Of a DNA stretch of 8,100 bases, positions 1-6,863 are shown one piece after another. The position numbers and the translations under genes were made by a program. Within the stretch, counting starts at the first letter, position 1; each line of letters starts with the position of its first letter. The DNA is from UMGS1370 sp046957575. Its GTDB lineage: Bacteria; Bacillota; Clostridia; Lachnospirales; Lachnospiraceae. Location: NCBI GenBank assembly GCA_046957575.1, contig JBKUOG010000051.1, forward strand, positions 1 through 8,100, given 5' to 3'. The notes under the pieces were generated by a model. The model saw only the letters and a program-made list of their open reading frames with translations. It was not told the origin of the DNA and ran no database searches.

Positions 1-1769
1 ATAGTACAGTTCTTGCAGACCACAACATGGTATTATTTGTTCAATTTACAAAGACATATAATATCCAAAATACAATTAACAGACTGAAAGAAGATTGTAA
101 CCTTTCAGCAGAACAAATTTCAGAAAACACGAAGTTACTTGGGTTATTGGGACAAAGTTCTAATTCATTTATGATGCAAGTTTATATCTCTGCGTTTGTT
201 TTATTCGTATTGGTTTTGACTGCGGGTATTATGATGATTACAAGCAGTTTGAACAGTAATGTTGCCCAAAGGACAGAATTTTTTGGGTTAATGCGGTGTG
301 TTGGAGCAACGCCAAAGCAAATTATGAAATTTGTTCGCAAAGAAGCTCTTAATTGGTGTAAAGTTGCTATTCCTATCGGAATTATAACGGGAGTTTTGAT
401 TATATGGATTTTATGTGCGCTTTTGCGCGTCCTAAGTCCAGAATTTTTTTCAGCCATGCCGATATTCGGTATCAGCATACCGAGTATTGCTGCCGGAATT
501 GCAATCGGAATATTAACCGTATTATTAGCGTCCTGTTCCCCGGCAAAAAAAGCGGCAAAAGTTTCGCCCTTGGCGGCAGTTTCGGGAAATGCTATTAACT
601 TGCAACCTGTACGAACTGCGGCAAATACTAAGTTTTTTAAGGTTGATACTGCTCTTGGTATTCATCACGCAAAATCCAGCAGGAAAAACTTCTTTTTAAC
701 GATAACCTCTTTTTCTCTTAGCGTTATCCTTTTCTTGTCTTTTTCTGTTGCGGTTACATTTATGAACCATGTACTTACACCATTACGTCCTTGGACTGCG
801 GATATATCCGTTATAAGCCCGGATAACACTTGTTCCATTGACAGCGGATTACTTGAAAAATTACAGGAAAATCCTGCTGTTAATCGCGCCTATGGCAGAA
901 TGTTTGCTTATGATGTTCCACTTATGGTTAATGGCATTGATAAAATAACTGATGTTATTTCCTATGAACAGAAACAATTTGATTGGGCAGACGAGTATCT
1001 TTTAAGTGGCTCTGTACAAGCCGCATTGGACGAAGCAAATACCGGACTAATTGTATATGAGCCAAAAAGTGATGTAAAAGTAGGCGATATTGTAAAAATA
1101 GATATACAAGGTAGAACAACAGAGGTTAAAATTGTAGGTATGCTTTCCGATTGTCCGTTTAATAACGCTGCTGATGTTGAAACTATTATTTGTTCCGAAA
1201 ATACGTTCCAAAACATAACAGGACTGTCTGATTATACAATTATTGATATGCAGCTCAATAGAAATGCAACAGACAATGAAGTAAATACAATTCGTCAAAT
1301 GGTAGGAACAGATGTTACTTTCTCTGATGAACGCATGGGAAACGAAAGTACAAGGGGCATTTATTATTGTATGTGGTTGTTCATTTATGGATTTTTAGCA
1401 GTGATTGCGTTCATTACTGTTTTTAACATTATCAATAACATTTCATTAAGCGTTACGGCAAGGGTAAAACAATACGGAGCATTTCGCGCAATCGGTCTAA
1501 GTATGAAGCAGCTTACAAAAATGATAATCGCGGAAGCATTGACTTATACGATTTCGGGAGCTGTTACAGGAACGATATTAGGGCTGATTTTCCACAAGCT
1601 CCTATTCGGAATGATGATAAGTTATAATTGGGGTGACCCTTGGGCTGTTCCTTGGACGGAACTTGGAATTATTGTTTTGATTATGCTTTTCTCAATCATA
1701 TTTGCAGTATATAGCCCCGTCAAACGGCTTCAAAAGATGTCTATTGTCGAAAATATCAGTGCACAATAA
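1..1769 (+). CDS. FtsX/MacB-type ABC transporter permease, 5' end outside the window
   Basis: Membrane subunit of an ABC transporter of the FtsX/MacB/BceB superfamily; such permeases use a partner ATPase to move or remove peptides, lipids or drugs at the membrane. The frame is open to the left edge, and the first ATG at 27 has no Shine-Dalgarno, so the gene starts upstream. Counting from that ATG, hydrophobic helices lie near residues 52-75, 113-133 and 150-170. Another helix at 222-246 is followed by a long extracytoplasmic region to about 445, then helices near 450-475, 507-530 and 548-567. The FtsX-type cytoplasmic motif appears twice: GLMRCVGAT (87-95) and GAFRAIGLS (484-492), so this is a duplicated FtsX architecture. 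The usual first helix and first outer loop are missing, as expected for a gene cut by the window edge. The partner ATPase is presumably upstream. Substrate unknown; the neighbouring peptide-resistance genes suggest antimicrobial peptides, by inference only. Confidence 0.88.
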   Translation, partial: STVLADHNMVLFVQFTKTYNIQNTINRLKEDCNLSAEQISENTKLLGLLGQSSNSFMMQVYISAFVLFVLVLTAGIMMITSSLNSNVAQRTEFFGLMRCVGATPKQIMKFVRKEALNWCKVAIPIGIITGVLIIWILCALLRVLSPEFFSAMPIFGISIPSIAAGIAIGILTVLLASCSPAKKAAKVSPLAAVSGNAINLQPVRTAANTKFFKVDTALGIHHAKSSRKNFFLTITSFSLSVILFLSFSVAVTFMNHVLTPLRPWTADISVISPDNTCSIDSGLLEKLQENPAVNRAYGRMFAYDVPLMVNGIDKITDVISYEQKQFDWADEYLLSGSVQAALDEANTGLIVYEPKSDVKVGDIVKIDIQGRTTEVKIVGMLSDCPFNNAADVETIICSENTFQNITGLSDYTIIDMQLNRNATDNEVNTIRQMVGTDVTFSDERMGNESTRGIYYCMWLFIYGFLAVIAFITVFNIINNISLSVTARVKQYGAFRAIGLSMKQLTKMIIAEALTYTISGAVTGTILGLIFHKLLFGMMISYNWGDPWAVPWTELGIIVLIMLFSIIFAVYSPVKRLQKMSIVENISAQ

Positions 1770-1787
1770 TTTTTCAAATTTTCTTTG

Positions 1788-1817
1788 GCAGGCAGTTTCA
1801 AAAATTGCCTGCTTTTT
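1788..1817 (+). terminator. Intrinsic terminator of the FtsX permease gene
   Basis: An inverted repeat, left arm 1788-1798 and right arm 1802-1812, forms an 11-bp stem (GCAGGCA outer part, one G-U pair, then A-T pairs) with a 3-nt loop. TTTTT follows at 1813-1817. It begins 19 bases after the permease stop codon. Confidence 0.82.
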
Positions 1818-1873
1818 GTAGAAAAAATAATTCCTATTATGCAGTAAACAAAAAGAAGTAACGGGTAAAATGG

Positions 1874-1896
1874 AAAAAGCAGGGTTCCCCCTGCTT
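1874..1896 (-). terminator. Intrinsic terminator of the regulator-kinase operon
   Basis: A perfect 8-bp inverted repeat (AAGCAGGG 1877-1884, CCCTGCTT 1889-1896) with a 4-nt loop lies 9 bases past the kinase stop codon on the minus strand. Read on the minus strand, a U-run (complement of A1874-A1878) follows the stem. With the plus-strand terminator at 1788-1817 it insulates two convergent units. Confidence 0.82.
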
Positions 1897-1905
1897 CCTC
1901 TGTAC

Positions 1906-3300
1906 TTATTGAGGTAGCATTAGCGCGACTTTGAAGCCGCCATATTTACTATGGTCTATTGTAACAGTTCCTCCATGACCATTCATAATCTGCTTTACAA
2001 TCAATAATCCTAAACCATGTCGCTGTTCGGTGGTGTTCGTATCACAGACCATATAATGCGGTGCATGATTGAGTTTTTTTATTTGTTCATCAGAAGCACC
2101 TATGCCATTATCCTCAACACAGATAATACACTTATTATTGTCTGCGACAACTGATACATAAATTGTGCAACCGTTTTCATTATGGCTTATACTGTTCTGA
2201 ATAAGGTTTGAAATTGCGCGTCTTAATAAATTTTTATCTACGCTTATATTGCAAACTGTTAATTTTTCGTCTGTGTTCCATTTAATCGGAAATCTATCAT
2301 CAATATCCATATTCATAAAATCCACAACTACTTGTCGGACAATAGCAACTGCATTTTCTTGTTTTTTTACCAGTGGTTGCATATCGTATTCAAGTTTTGA
2401 AGCAAGATTGAGATTGCTAATCAAATTTTTCATTCTCTTACTTTGCTCCACAATAACAAAAGCCTTTTGGCGTTCAGTTCCCGAAAGATTAGGAGAATTT
2501 TCTAACTGTTCGGCATATCCCATAACCATTGATAACGGTGTTCTAATATCGTGAGAAACTCCTGCTATCCAGTTTGCTCTTGCTGTTTCCTTTTTCTTTA
2601 ACTGTTCCTGCTGTTTTTGCAAAATGTCAGAAGTACAGTTGATATTAGCTGAAATTTCAGAAAGCACTCCTTTTTCTGAAACGTGGACACAAGTTCCGGC
2701 AGATAAATCTTGTATTCCTTTTGTAATTGGCTTTATTGATTTTAGAAGTTTGATATTGGCTATTACATAGATTGCAAGAATGAGCGCAACATTGATAAAT
2801 AACACTGTTAAAACCGTTTTCGGCAAATCAGCAATCAGACTGTAATCCCAACTGGGTTGTATATGTTTCCAAAAACTTTTTTGCGGAAATCCGAGAACAA
2901 CGATACCATTTTCATGTTTCCCCGTATAGGTTGGGTAACTGTCAAGATAACCGACACTCAAATTGGCTATATCAGACAAAGTATAATCGTTTGGAATAGT
3001 GGCAGGTACATTTTCTGTTTTCCATACAACCTTACGGCTATCATCTTCAATCAAAATCGCCCATATATCATTTTCCGCTAATCTTGCAGATATATCTTCT
3101 GACAGCATATAGTTTCCGCTGTCTGTCGCTTTTAACGCTGTTCCCGTTTCCTTAGCTATACTGTAAGGAGATGTATTTTCATCAGGAATTTTGCTTGCCA
3201 TAAGTGCCACAAATGCAATCACATTTATAATCACTATGAGGATAGAGCTTAACAACAAAATGCCCACAAAACGCCGTATAAGTTTTGGCACACTTTTCAT
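1906..3300 (-). CDS. Sensor histidine kinase, NisK/SpaK/CprK-like
   Basis: Membrane sensor kinase of 464 residues, about the usual size for lantibiotic-sensing kinases. One helix lies at about 11-36, an extracytoplasmic domain at about 37-160, and a second helix at about 162-182. The DHp helix carries the H-box VSHDIRTP with phospho-acceptor H250. The ATPase domain has the N-box NLIQNS (366-371), G1 box DNGIG (397-401) and G2 box HGLGL (428-432); all look intact. The outer domain pattern (DIWAILIEDD, VVWKTENVP, GYLDSYPTY) resembles, from memory, SpaK/CprK-type peptide sensors. I prefer the ATG at 3300 to the one at 3318. It has GGAGGG eight bases upstream and leaves one base after the regulator's stop, whereas the 3318 start would overlap the regulator and its codons would contain that ribosome site. 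Co-transcribed with the regulator; a terminator follows. Likely input: lantibiotic or cationic peptide (inferred). Confidence 0.9.
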   Translation of the reverse strand: MKSVPKLIRRFVGILLLSSILIVIINVIAFVALMASKIPDENTSPYSIAKETGTALKATDSGNYMLSEDISARLAENDIWAILIEDDSRKVVWKTENVPATIPNDYTLSDIANLSVGYLDSYPTYTGKHENGIVVLGFPQKSFWKHIQPSWDYSLIADLPKTVLTVLFINVALILAIYVIANIKLLKSIKPITKGIQDLSAGTCVHVSEKGVLSEISANINCTSDILQKQQEQLKKKETARANWIAGVSHDIRTPLSMVMGYAEQLENSPNLSGTERQKAFVIVEQSKRMKNLISNLNLASKLEYDMQPLVKKQENAVAIVRQVVVDFMNMDIDDRFPIKWNTDEKLTVCNISVDKNLLRRAISNLIQNSISHNENGCTIYVSVVADNNKCIICVEDNGIGASDEQIKKLNHAPHYMVCDTNTTEQRHGLGLLIVKQIMNGHGGTVTIDHSKYGGFKVALMLPQ

Positions 3301-3301
3301 A

Positions 3302-4006
3302 CTATTTGCCCTCCACATTCAACTTGTAACCTAACCCCTTAATCGTTACTAAGGAAATCGGCTGCGAGGGGTTTTTCTCTATCTTTTCTCTGATACGGCG
3401 TATATGCGCCATTAAAGAATTTTCATATCCAAAAGGATTATTGCCCCACGCCGCTTCACACAATGCGTCAATCGTTACAATGCGTCCTGCGTTACGGTAT
3501 AAGGCAGAAAGTAAATCATGCTCCTTTGCTGTCAACGGGATATGTTCATTATTCTTTATCACTTCTGCGCGAGAAAAATCAATCTGACTATATTTTAACT
3601 GCACAAGGGGATTGTCGCCCTTATAGCTTCTTCTTAAAATCGCCATTACACGAAAAACAAGTTCTTTTGGCAAAAACGGTTTTACTATGTAATCATCTGC
3701 GCCTAACCCGAAACCGCGAAACTTGTCATCATCTTCGCCGCGTGCAGTAAGGAACAAAATCGGATAATCGCCATTCATCTTTAGCTGTTCCATTAAATCA
3801 AATCCGCTACCGTCCGGTAACATCACATCAAGTATTGCTAATTCCGGGGGGGATTTTTTTGCTTGCACTATGGCTTCCTCTATGCTTTTTGCTGTATTTA
3901 TATGATGAAATCCGTATTCATCAAGAATGGAATGAACCATATCTAATAACTCTTGTTCATCATCAACAAGCAGTATACGTTTATCTAACAGGTAATCATT
4001 GCTCAT
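3302..4006 (-). CDS. OmpR-family response regulator, NisR/SpaR/CprR-like
   Basis: DNA-binding partner of the kinase encoded immediately after it; 234 residues, normal for the OmpR/PhoB family. The receiver domain spans about residues 10-125: acidic pair D15/D16, phospho-acceptor D60 in ILDVMLPDGSG, T87 in LTARG and K109 in IVKPF. A winged-helix domain fills about 135-232, with the usual PLTAKEHDLL, SLMAHIRRIREKI and TIKGLGYKL segments. The ATG at 4004-4006 has AAGGGAGG eight bases upstream. The gene is divergent from the ABC transporter operon, and the shared intergenic region holds two tandem 11-bp repeats suited to an OmpR-type dimer. The inferred circuit is that the phosphorylated regulator turns on the transporter genes and perhaps its own operon. 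All receiver residues needed for activation are present. Confidence 0.92.
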   Translation of the reverse strand: MSNDYLLDKRILLVDDEQELLDMVHSILDEYGFHHINTAKSIEEAIVQAKKSPPELAILDVMLPDGSGFDLMEQLKMNGDYPILFLTARGEDDDKFRGFGLGADDYIVKPFLPKELVFRVMAILRRSYKGDNPLVQLKYSQIDFSRAEVIKNNEHIPLTAKEHDLLSALYRNAGRIVTIDALCEAAWGNNPFGYENSLMAHIRRIREKIEKNPSQPISLVTIKGLGYKLNVEGK

Positions 4007-4031
4007 GGTAAAAACCTCCCTTCATTTTTAC

Positions 4032-4037
4032 ATTGTA
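4032..4037 (-). promoter_or_regulatory. Possible -10 of the regulator-kinase operon
   Basis: On the minus strand TACAAT (5 of 6 matches to TATAAT) lies 26 bases upstream of the regulator's ATG, implying a very short leader. No good -35 is found at the right distance (TAAAAA), which would fit a weak or activator-assisted promoter. Confidence 0.4.
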
Positions 4038-4072
4038 CCACAGAACTATGAAATTTTTTAGTCTGCTACAAA

Positions 4073-4094
4073 ATGTAAGGTAGATGTAAGGTAG
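4073..4094 (+). promoter_or_regulatory. Tandem 11-bp repeats, probable response-regulator operator
   Basis: ATGTAAGGTAG occurs twice with no gap (4073-4083 and 4084-4094). Each unit reads as a 7-base half-site, ATGTAAG, plus a 4-base spacer, GTAG. That is the layout of a pho box (two 11-bp direct repeats bound head-to-tail by an OmpR/PhoB-family dimer). The repeats occupy the -35 region of a possible transporter promoter whose -10 could be TGTTAT (4101-4106); alternatively TATCAT (4123-4128) serves as -10. They lie about 36-60 bases upstream of the putative regulator -10 on the other strand. Binding is inferred. Confidence 0.6.
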
Positions 4095-4153
4095 GGAGAA
4101 TGTTATCGCAAGGTTCATGTTATATCATAGAAGCAACGAAAGGAGATGTTTCT

Positions 4154-4918
4154 ATGAACTATATTATCACAACAGAGCAGTTGACAAAAAAATACAAATC
4201 TTTTGTTGCTGTCAATGATGTTACACTTCACATTCGGAAAGGGAGCATTTATGGCTTTCTTGGTCCGAATGGCGCAGGAAAATCTACAACTATGAAAATG
4301 CTCTTGGGCTTGACTGCCCCTACAAACGGTAGTTTTACAATAGACGGAAAACATTTTCCTACTGACCGTATTGCTATTTTGAAAGAGGTTGGCTCATTTA
4401 TTGAGTCCCCGTCTTTTTATGCAAATCTAACGGGAAAAGAAAATCTTGACATTATCCGTCGTATTTTAGGTTTGCCCCAAAGCACAGTTGATGACGCATT
4501 AGAGCTTGTCGGTCTTTCAGAGTTTGGTAACCGTCTTGCAAAAAAATATTCTCTTGGTATGAAACAAAGATTAGGGCTTGCCGGAGCATTGCTTGGCAGA
4601 CCGCCTATTTTGATTTTAGACGAACCTACAAACGGGCTTGACCCGTCCGGTATACATGAAATCCGAAATCTGATTAAGTTCCTGCCTGACCTCTACGATT
4701 GCACCGTCCTTATTTCTTCTCATATGCTGTCTGAAATAGAACTGATAGCAGACGACATCGGCATACTCAATCATGGGCGGCTGCTATTTGAAGGCAGTTT
4801 AGACGACTTGCGACAACACGCCCTGCAATCCGGGTTTGCTACTGATAATTTGGAAGATATGTTCCTGTCTATGGTTGAGAAAGACAATGCCAGCAGGAAG
4901 CAGAGGGCAAAACTATGA
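4154..4918 (+). CDS. Lantibiotic-protection ABC transporter ATPase, LanF/BcrA type
   Basis: Cytoplasmic ATPase (254 residues) of a LanFEG-type exporter, which expels lantibiotics or related peptides from the membrane. Motifs: Walker A GPNGAGKST (37-45), signature SLGMKQ (133-138), Walker B ILILDEP (152-158), D-loop GLDP (161-164) and H-loop H190. The Q-loop position reads SFIESPSFY with E84 in place of glutamine; this E-loop is a reported hallmark of LanF proteins such as NisF and NukF, and the main reason for choosing LanF over a general drug transporter. The ATG at 4154 is preferred because AGGAG lies 8 bases upstream; the earlier in-frame ATG at 4100 has no suitable site and would add 18 residues inside the likely leader. 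The stop overlaps the next start (ATGA). Probably controlled through the repeats upstream. A BcrA-like bacitracin role is the main alternative. Confidence 0.9.
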   Translation: MNYIITTEQLTKKYKSFVAVNDVTLHIRKGSIYGFLGPNGAGKSTTMKMLLGLTAPTNGSFTIDGKHFPTDRIAILKEVGSFIESPSFYANLTGKENLDIIRRILGLPQSTVDDALELVGLSEFGNRLAKKYSLGMKQRLGLAGALLGRPPILILDEPTNGLDPSGIHEIRNLIKFLPDLYDCTVLISSHMLSEIELIADDIGILNHGRLLFEGSLDDLRQHALQSGFATDNLEDMFLSMVEKDNASRKQRAKL

Positions 4919-5640
4919 GGACGTTTGTAATCGAACTTCGGAAAGAAAAACGGACAGGCGTTATTCCTTTGATGATTGCCATTGGCGTTTTAGGCGCAGC
5001 ATACGCCTTTGTCAATTTTATTGTCCGAAAGGACACGTTACTAAACTTGCCATTAGCTCCTATGGACGTTTTACTTACGCAGCTTTATGGTATGATTATG
5101 GTCTTAAATATGTTTGGTATCATAGTCGCCGCCTGTATGATTTATAACATGGAATTTAAGGGAAGCGCCGTCAAAAAAATGTATATGTTACCTATAAGTG
5201 TTCCCACCATGTATCTATGTAAATTTTTGATTTTGACTATCATGCTGTTAATTGCAGTATGCTTTCAAAATATGGCACTTGCAAAAATCGGTGTAACAGA
5301 TTTGCCAAAAGGCACATTTGAAGCGCACACTTTAATATCCTTTGCCGGATATTCCTTTCTTACATCAATGCCCGTATTATCCTTTATGCTTTTCATAGCG
5401 TCCCGCTTTGAAAATATGTGGGTTCCGCTTGGTATCGGTGTGGCAGGATTTTTAAGCGGTATGGCATTGGCGACTTCTGAAATTGCGCTATTCATGGTAC
5501 ACCCTTTTGTGGTTATGCTAAAGCCTGCTATTGCCATGAGTGCCCAGCCGGATATTGCCGTTGTAATTGTGTCTATGATTGAAACAATCCTATTTTTATG
5601 TGCCGGATTGTGGTCTGCAAAGAAACTGCGTTATGAATAA
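4915..5640 (+). CDS. Lantibiotic-protection ABC transporter permease, LanE (MutE/EpiE) type
   Basis: Integral membrane subunit (241 residues) expected to pair with the LanG-type permease and the LanF-type ATPase. About six hydrophobic segments are visible, near residues 16-37, 53-77, 97-118, 141-164, 169-199 and 213-232. The cytoplasmic stretch after the second helix (residues 80-103: E, F-K-G, K-K, MLPIS, Y-L-C-K) matches the ABC-2 permease pattern of an acidic residue and glycine followed by LP-S-x5-K. The ATG overlaps the ATPase stop by four bases, so translation is probably coupled; GAGGG lies 7 bases upstream. Size, topology and position directly after LanF support LanE, but sequences in this family diverge strongly, so the E versus G assignment rests mostly on gene order. 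Confidence 0.83.
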   Translation: MRTFVIELRKEKRTGVIPLMIAIGVLGAAYAFVNFIVRKDTLLNLPLAPMDVLLTQLYGMIMVLNMFGIIVAACMIYNMEFKGSAVKKMYMLPISVPTMYLCKFLILTIMLLIAVCFQNMALAKIGVTDLPKGTFEAHTLISFAGYSFLTSMPVLSFMLFIASRFENMWVPLGIGVAGFLSGMALATSEIALFMVHPFVVMLKPAIAMSAQPDIAVVIVSMIETILFLCAGLWSAKKLRYE

Positions 5641-5654
5641 GGAGGTGTATAGAA

Positions 5655-6419
5655 ATGAGTTTTTGGGAATTACTCAAAATTGAGTTTATGAAAGTCAAAC
5701 GAGGAAAAATCGTACCATTGATTTTTATTGCCCCGCTGCTCGTGGTTGTTTCCGGCGTGGCAAATCTACACAGTTACTTCACCCCGGAATATACGAACGC
5801 ATGGGCTGCTATGTTCATTCAAAGTGCATTAGTCTATTCCTACTATCTGCTTCCGTTCAGCATGATTGTAGTCTGTGTAATGATTGCCGGACGGGAAACG
5901 GGAAATAACGGGATATTAAAGATGTTAGCCTTACCTGTTAGCCGATATGCACTTTCAGCCGCAAAGTTTTGTATACTGTTGTTTTATCTACTCTTGGAAA
6001 TGATTGTATTTCTTGCTGTATTCATTATAGCCGGATTGATTGCAACGAGCAGTACCGGAATTACAGAAACCTTACCTATCGTGTATCTGCTGAAATGGTG
6101 CGCGGGATTATTTCTTACCATGCTTCCCAGTGTAGCGGCGATGTGGGCAATCACTATACTTTTTGACAAGCCGCTGCTATCTGTCGGCTTAAACCTATTC
6201 CTTGTTATTCCGGGTGTATTAGTGGCAAATACCCCGCTTTGGATAGTATATCCCTATTGTTATAGCGGTTATTTGGTTTCTTGCTCCTTACATGACTTCT
6301 CAACAACAGGAGGAAGTACCGGGTTTGAATTGTTCCCGTTTTTACCATGTGCCATTGTGATTTTTGCATTTATATTTGGTGTAGCGGTAACACGTTTTGG
6401 AAAAAAAGAAATGAGGTAG
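5655..6419 (+). CDS. Lantibiotic-protection ABC transporter permease, LanG (MutG) type
   Basis: Second ABC-2-type membrane subunit (254 residues). It opens with a basic cytoplasmic stretch (ELLKIEFMKVKRGK), as ABC-2 permeases commonly do. Helices follow near residues 20-36, 55-77, 103-130, 145-170, 176-191 and 230-247. After the second helix comes GRETGNNGILKMLALPVSR (79-97), the usual E..xG..LALPVSR segment thought to contact the ATPase. AAGGAGG (5639-5645) overlaps the preceding stop codon and lies 9 bases from the ATG, an operonic arrangement. ATPase, LanE-type and LanG-type permeases together make a complete three-part exporter, so the system could be functional. Reading it as a second copy of LanE is possible, but the two share little sequence by eye. 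Confidence 0.83.
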   Translation: MSFWELLKIEFMKVKRGKIVPLIFIAPLLVVVSGVANLHSYFTPEYTNAWAAMFIQSALVYSYYLLPFSMIVVCVMIAGRETGNNGILKMLALPVSRYALSAAKFCILLFYLLLEMIVFLAVFIIAGLIATSSTGITETLPIVYLLKWCAGLFLTMLPSVAAMWAITILFDKPLLSVGLNLFLVIPGVLVANTPLWIVYPYCYSGYLVSCSLHDFSTTGGSTGFELFPFLPCAIVIFAFIFGVAVTRFGKKEMR

Positions 6420-6423
6420 CATT

Positions 6424-6444
6424 ATGGAAAAAAAGAAATTTTAA
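6424..6444 (+). other. Aborted six-codon start of the downstream membrane gene
   Basis: ATG at 6424, with GAGGT six bases upstream, encodes MEKKKF and then meets TAA at 6442-6444. The same frame continues without a break into the three-helix protein that follows. This looks like the original N-terminus cut off by a single-base nonsense change at codon 7. It is less likely to be a deliberate leader peptide. Confidence 0.6.
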
Positions 6445-6447
6445 AAA

Positions 6448-6720
6448 TTGAGTATAGCAGCGTTAATTATAAGCATTTTTCCACTTATGACCTTTATCCC
6501 AGTTTTGTTCCATATTACATTGACAGACGGGGTGCGTTCTGTATGGGCGGGTGTAAATATTGTTTCTGTTTTCACAGGATTGATACTTTCAATTACCTGC
6601 ATTAAAAATAGTGATAGCCGGAGTGCAATAAACATTATTTCAACTATCATTAGTAGTTTCTGGGTATTACTAATGGGCGGTATCATTGCTCTTGCTTTAT
6701 TCATTAGCATTGTTCAGTAA
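6448..6720 (+). CDS. Small three-helix membrane protein, start disrupted
   Basis: Unrecognised membrane protein of about 90 residues at the 3' end of the transporter operon. From the TTG at 6448, hydrophobic segments lie near residues 3-25, 29-50 and 60-88, with short polar links (TLTDGVRS, KNSDSRS) and no soluble domain. The TTG has no convincing ribosome site of its own. The site and ATG that fit are at 6424, in the same frame, but a TAA at 6442 separates them. A natural version would be about 98 residues. Translation may still occur by re-initiation at the TTG, three bases after the TAA; otherwise this is a recent pseudogene. Its position suggests an accessory role in peptide immunity or transporter assembly, inferred from context only. 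No frameshift is needed to explain the break. Confidence 0.6.
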   Translation: MSIAALIISIFPLMTFIPVLFHITLTDGVRSVWAGVNIVSVFTGLILSITCIKNSDSRSAINIISTIISSFWVLLMGGIIALALFISIVQ

Positions 6721-6767
6721 AAAATCATCAAGTTACATTAACTTAAATAAAAAGTCAATCTGCCGGA

Positions 6768-6792
6768 CGACGGTAAAGAAAAAAAGCCGTCG
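6768..6792. repeat. Short GC-rich inverted repeat
   Basis: CGACGG (6768-6773) and CCGTCG (6787-6792) form a 6-bp stem around a purine-rich loop, extendable by one T-G pair. No U-run follows, so it is not a terminator in the plus direction. It marks the point where AT-rich sequence after the membrane gene gives way to a GC-richer leader. Confidence 0.4.
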
Positions 6793-6827
6793 CAACGCAG
6801 ACAGTTTTCACGCGCCTATTACAAATT

Positions 6828-6863
6828 CGGCGGCTTTGATTTTCAGAGCCGCCGTTTCTTTTT
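6828..6863 (+). terminator. Strong intrinsic terminator after the transporter operon
   Basis: The left arm 6828-6839 pairs with 6843-6854 over 12 bp (one T-G wobble) around a TTT loop; TTTCTTTTT follows at 6855-6863. It is the first clear terminator after the membrane gene and should end the transporter transcript. Its arms contain two of the four alternating complementary segments described separately. Confidence 0.85.

Noticed and set aside
182..1298. Minus-strand ORFs inside the FtsX permease gene
   Set aside because: They are shadows of the plus-strand coding frame, with no ribosome sites or recognisable domains.
3301..3318. Starting the histidine kinase at 3318
   Set aside because: This would overlap the regulator's end, and the codons would contain the GGAGGG that serves the ATG at 3300.
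4100..4153. Starting the LanF-type ATPase at 4100
   Set aside because: There is no properly spaced ribosome site and the region holds likely promoter elements; the ATG at 4154 has AGGAG eight bases upstream, and the family normally begins near there.
6442..6444. Stop-codon read-through or an alternative genetic code at the TAA in the small membrane gene
   Set aside because: Known bacterial recoding uses TGA rather than TAA, other genes here end normally in TAA, and no recoding structure is evident. Mutation or re-initiation is simpler.
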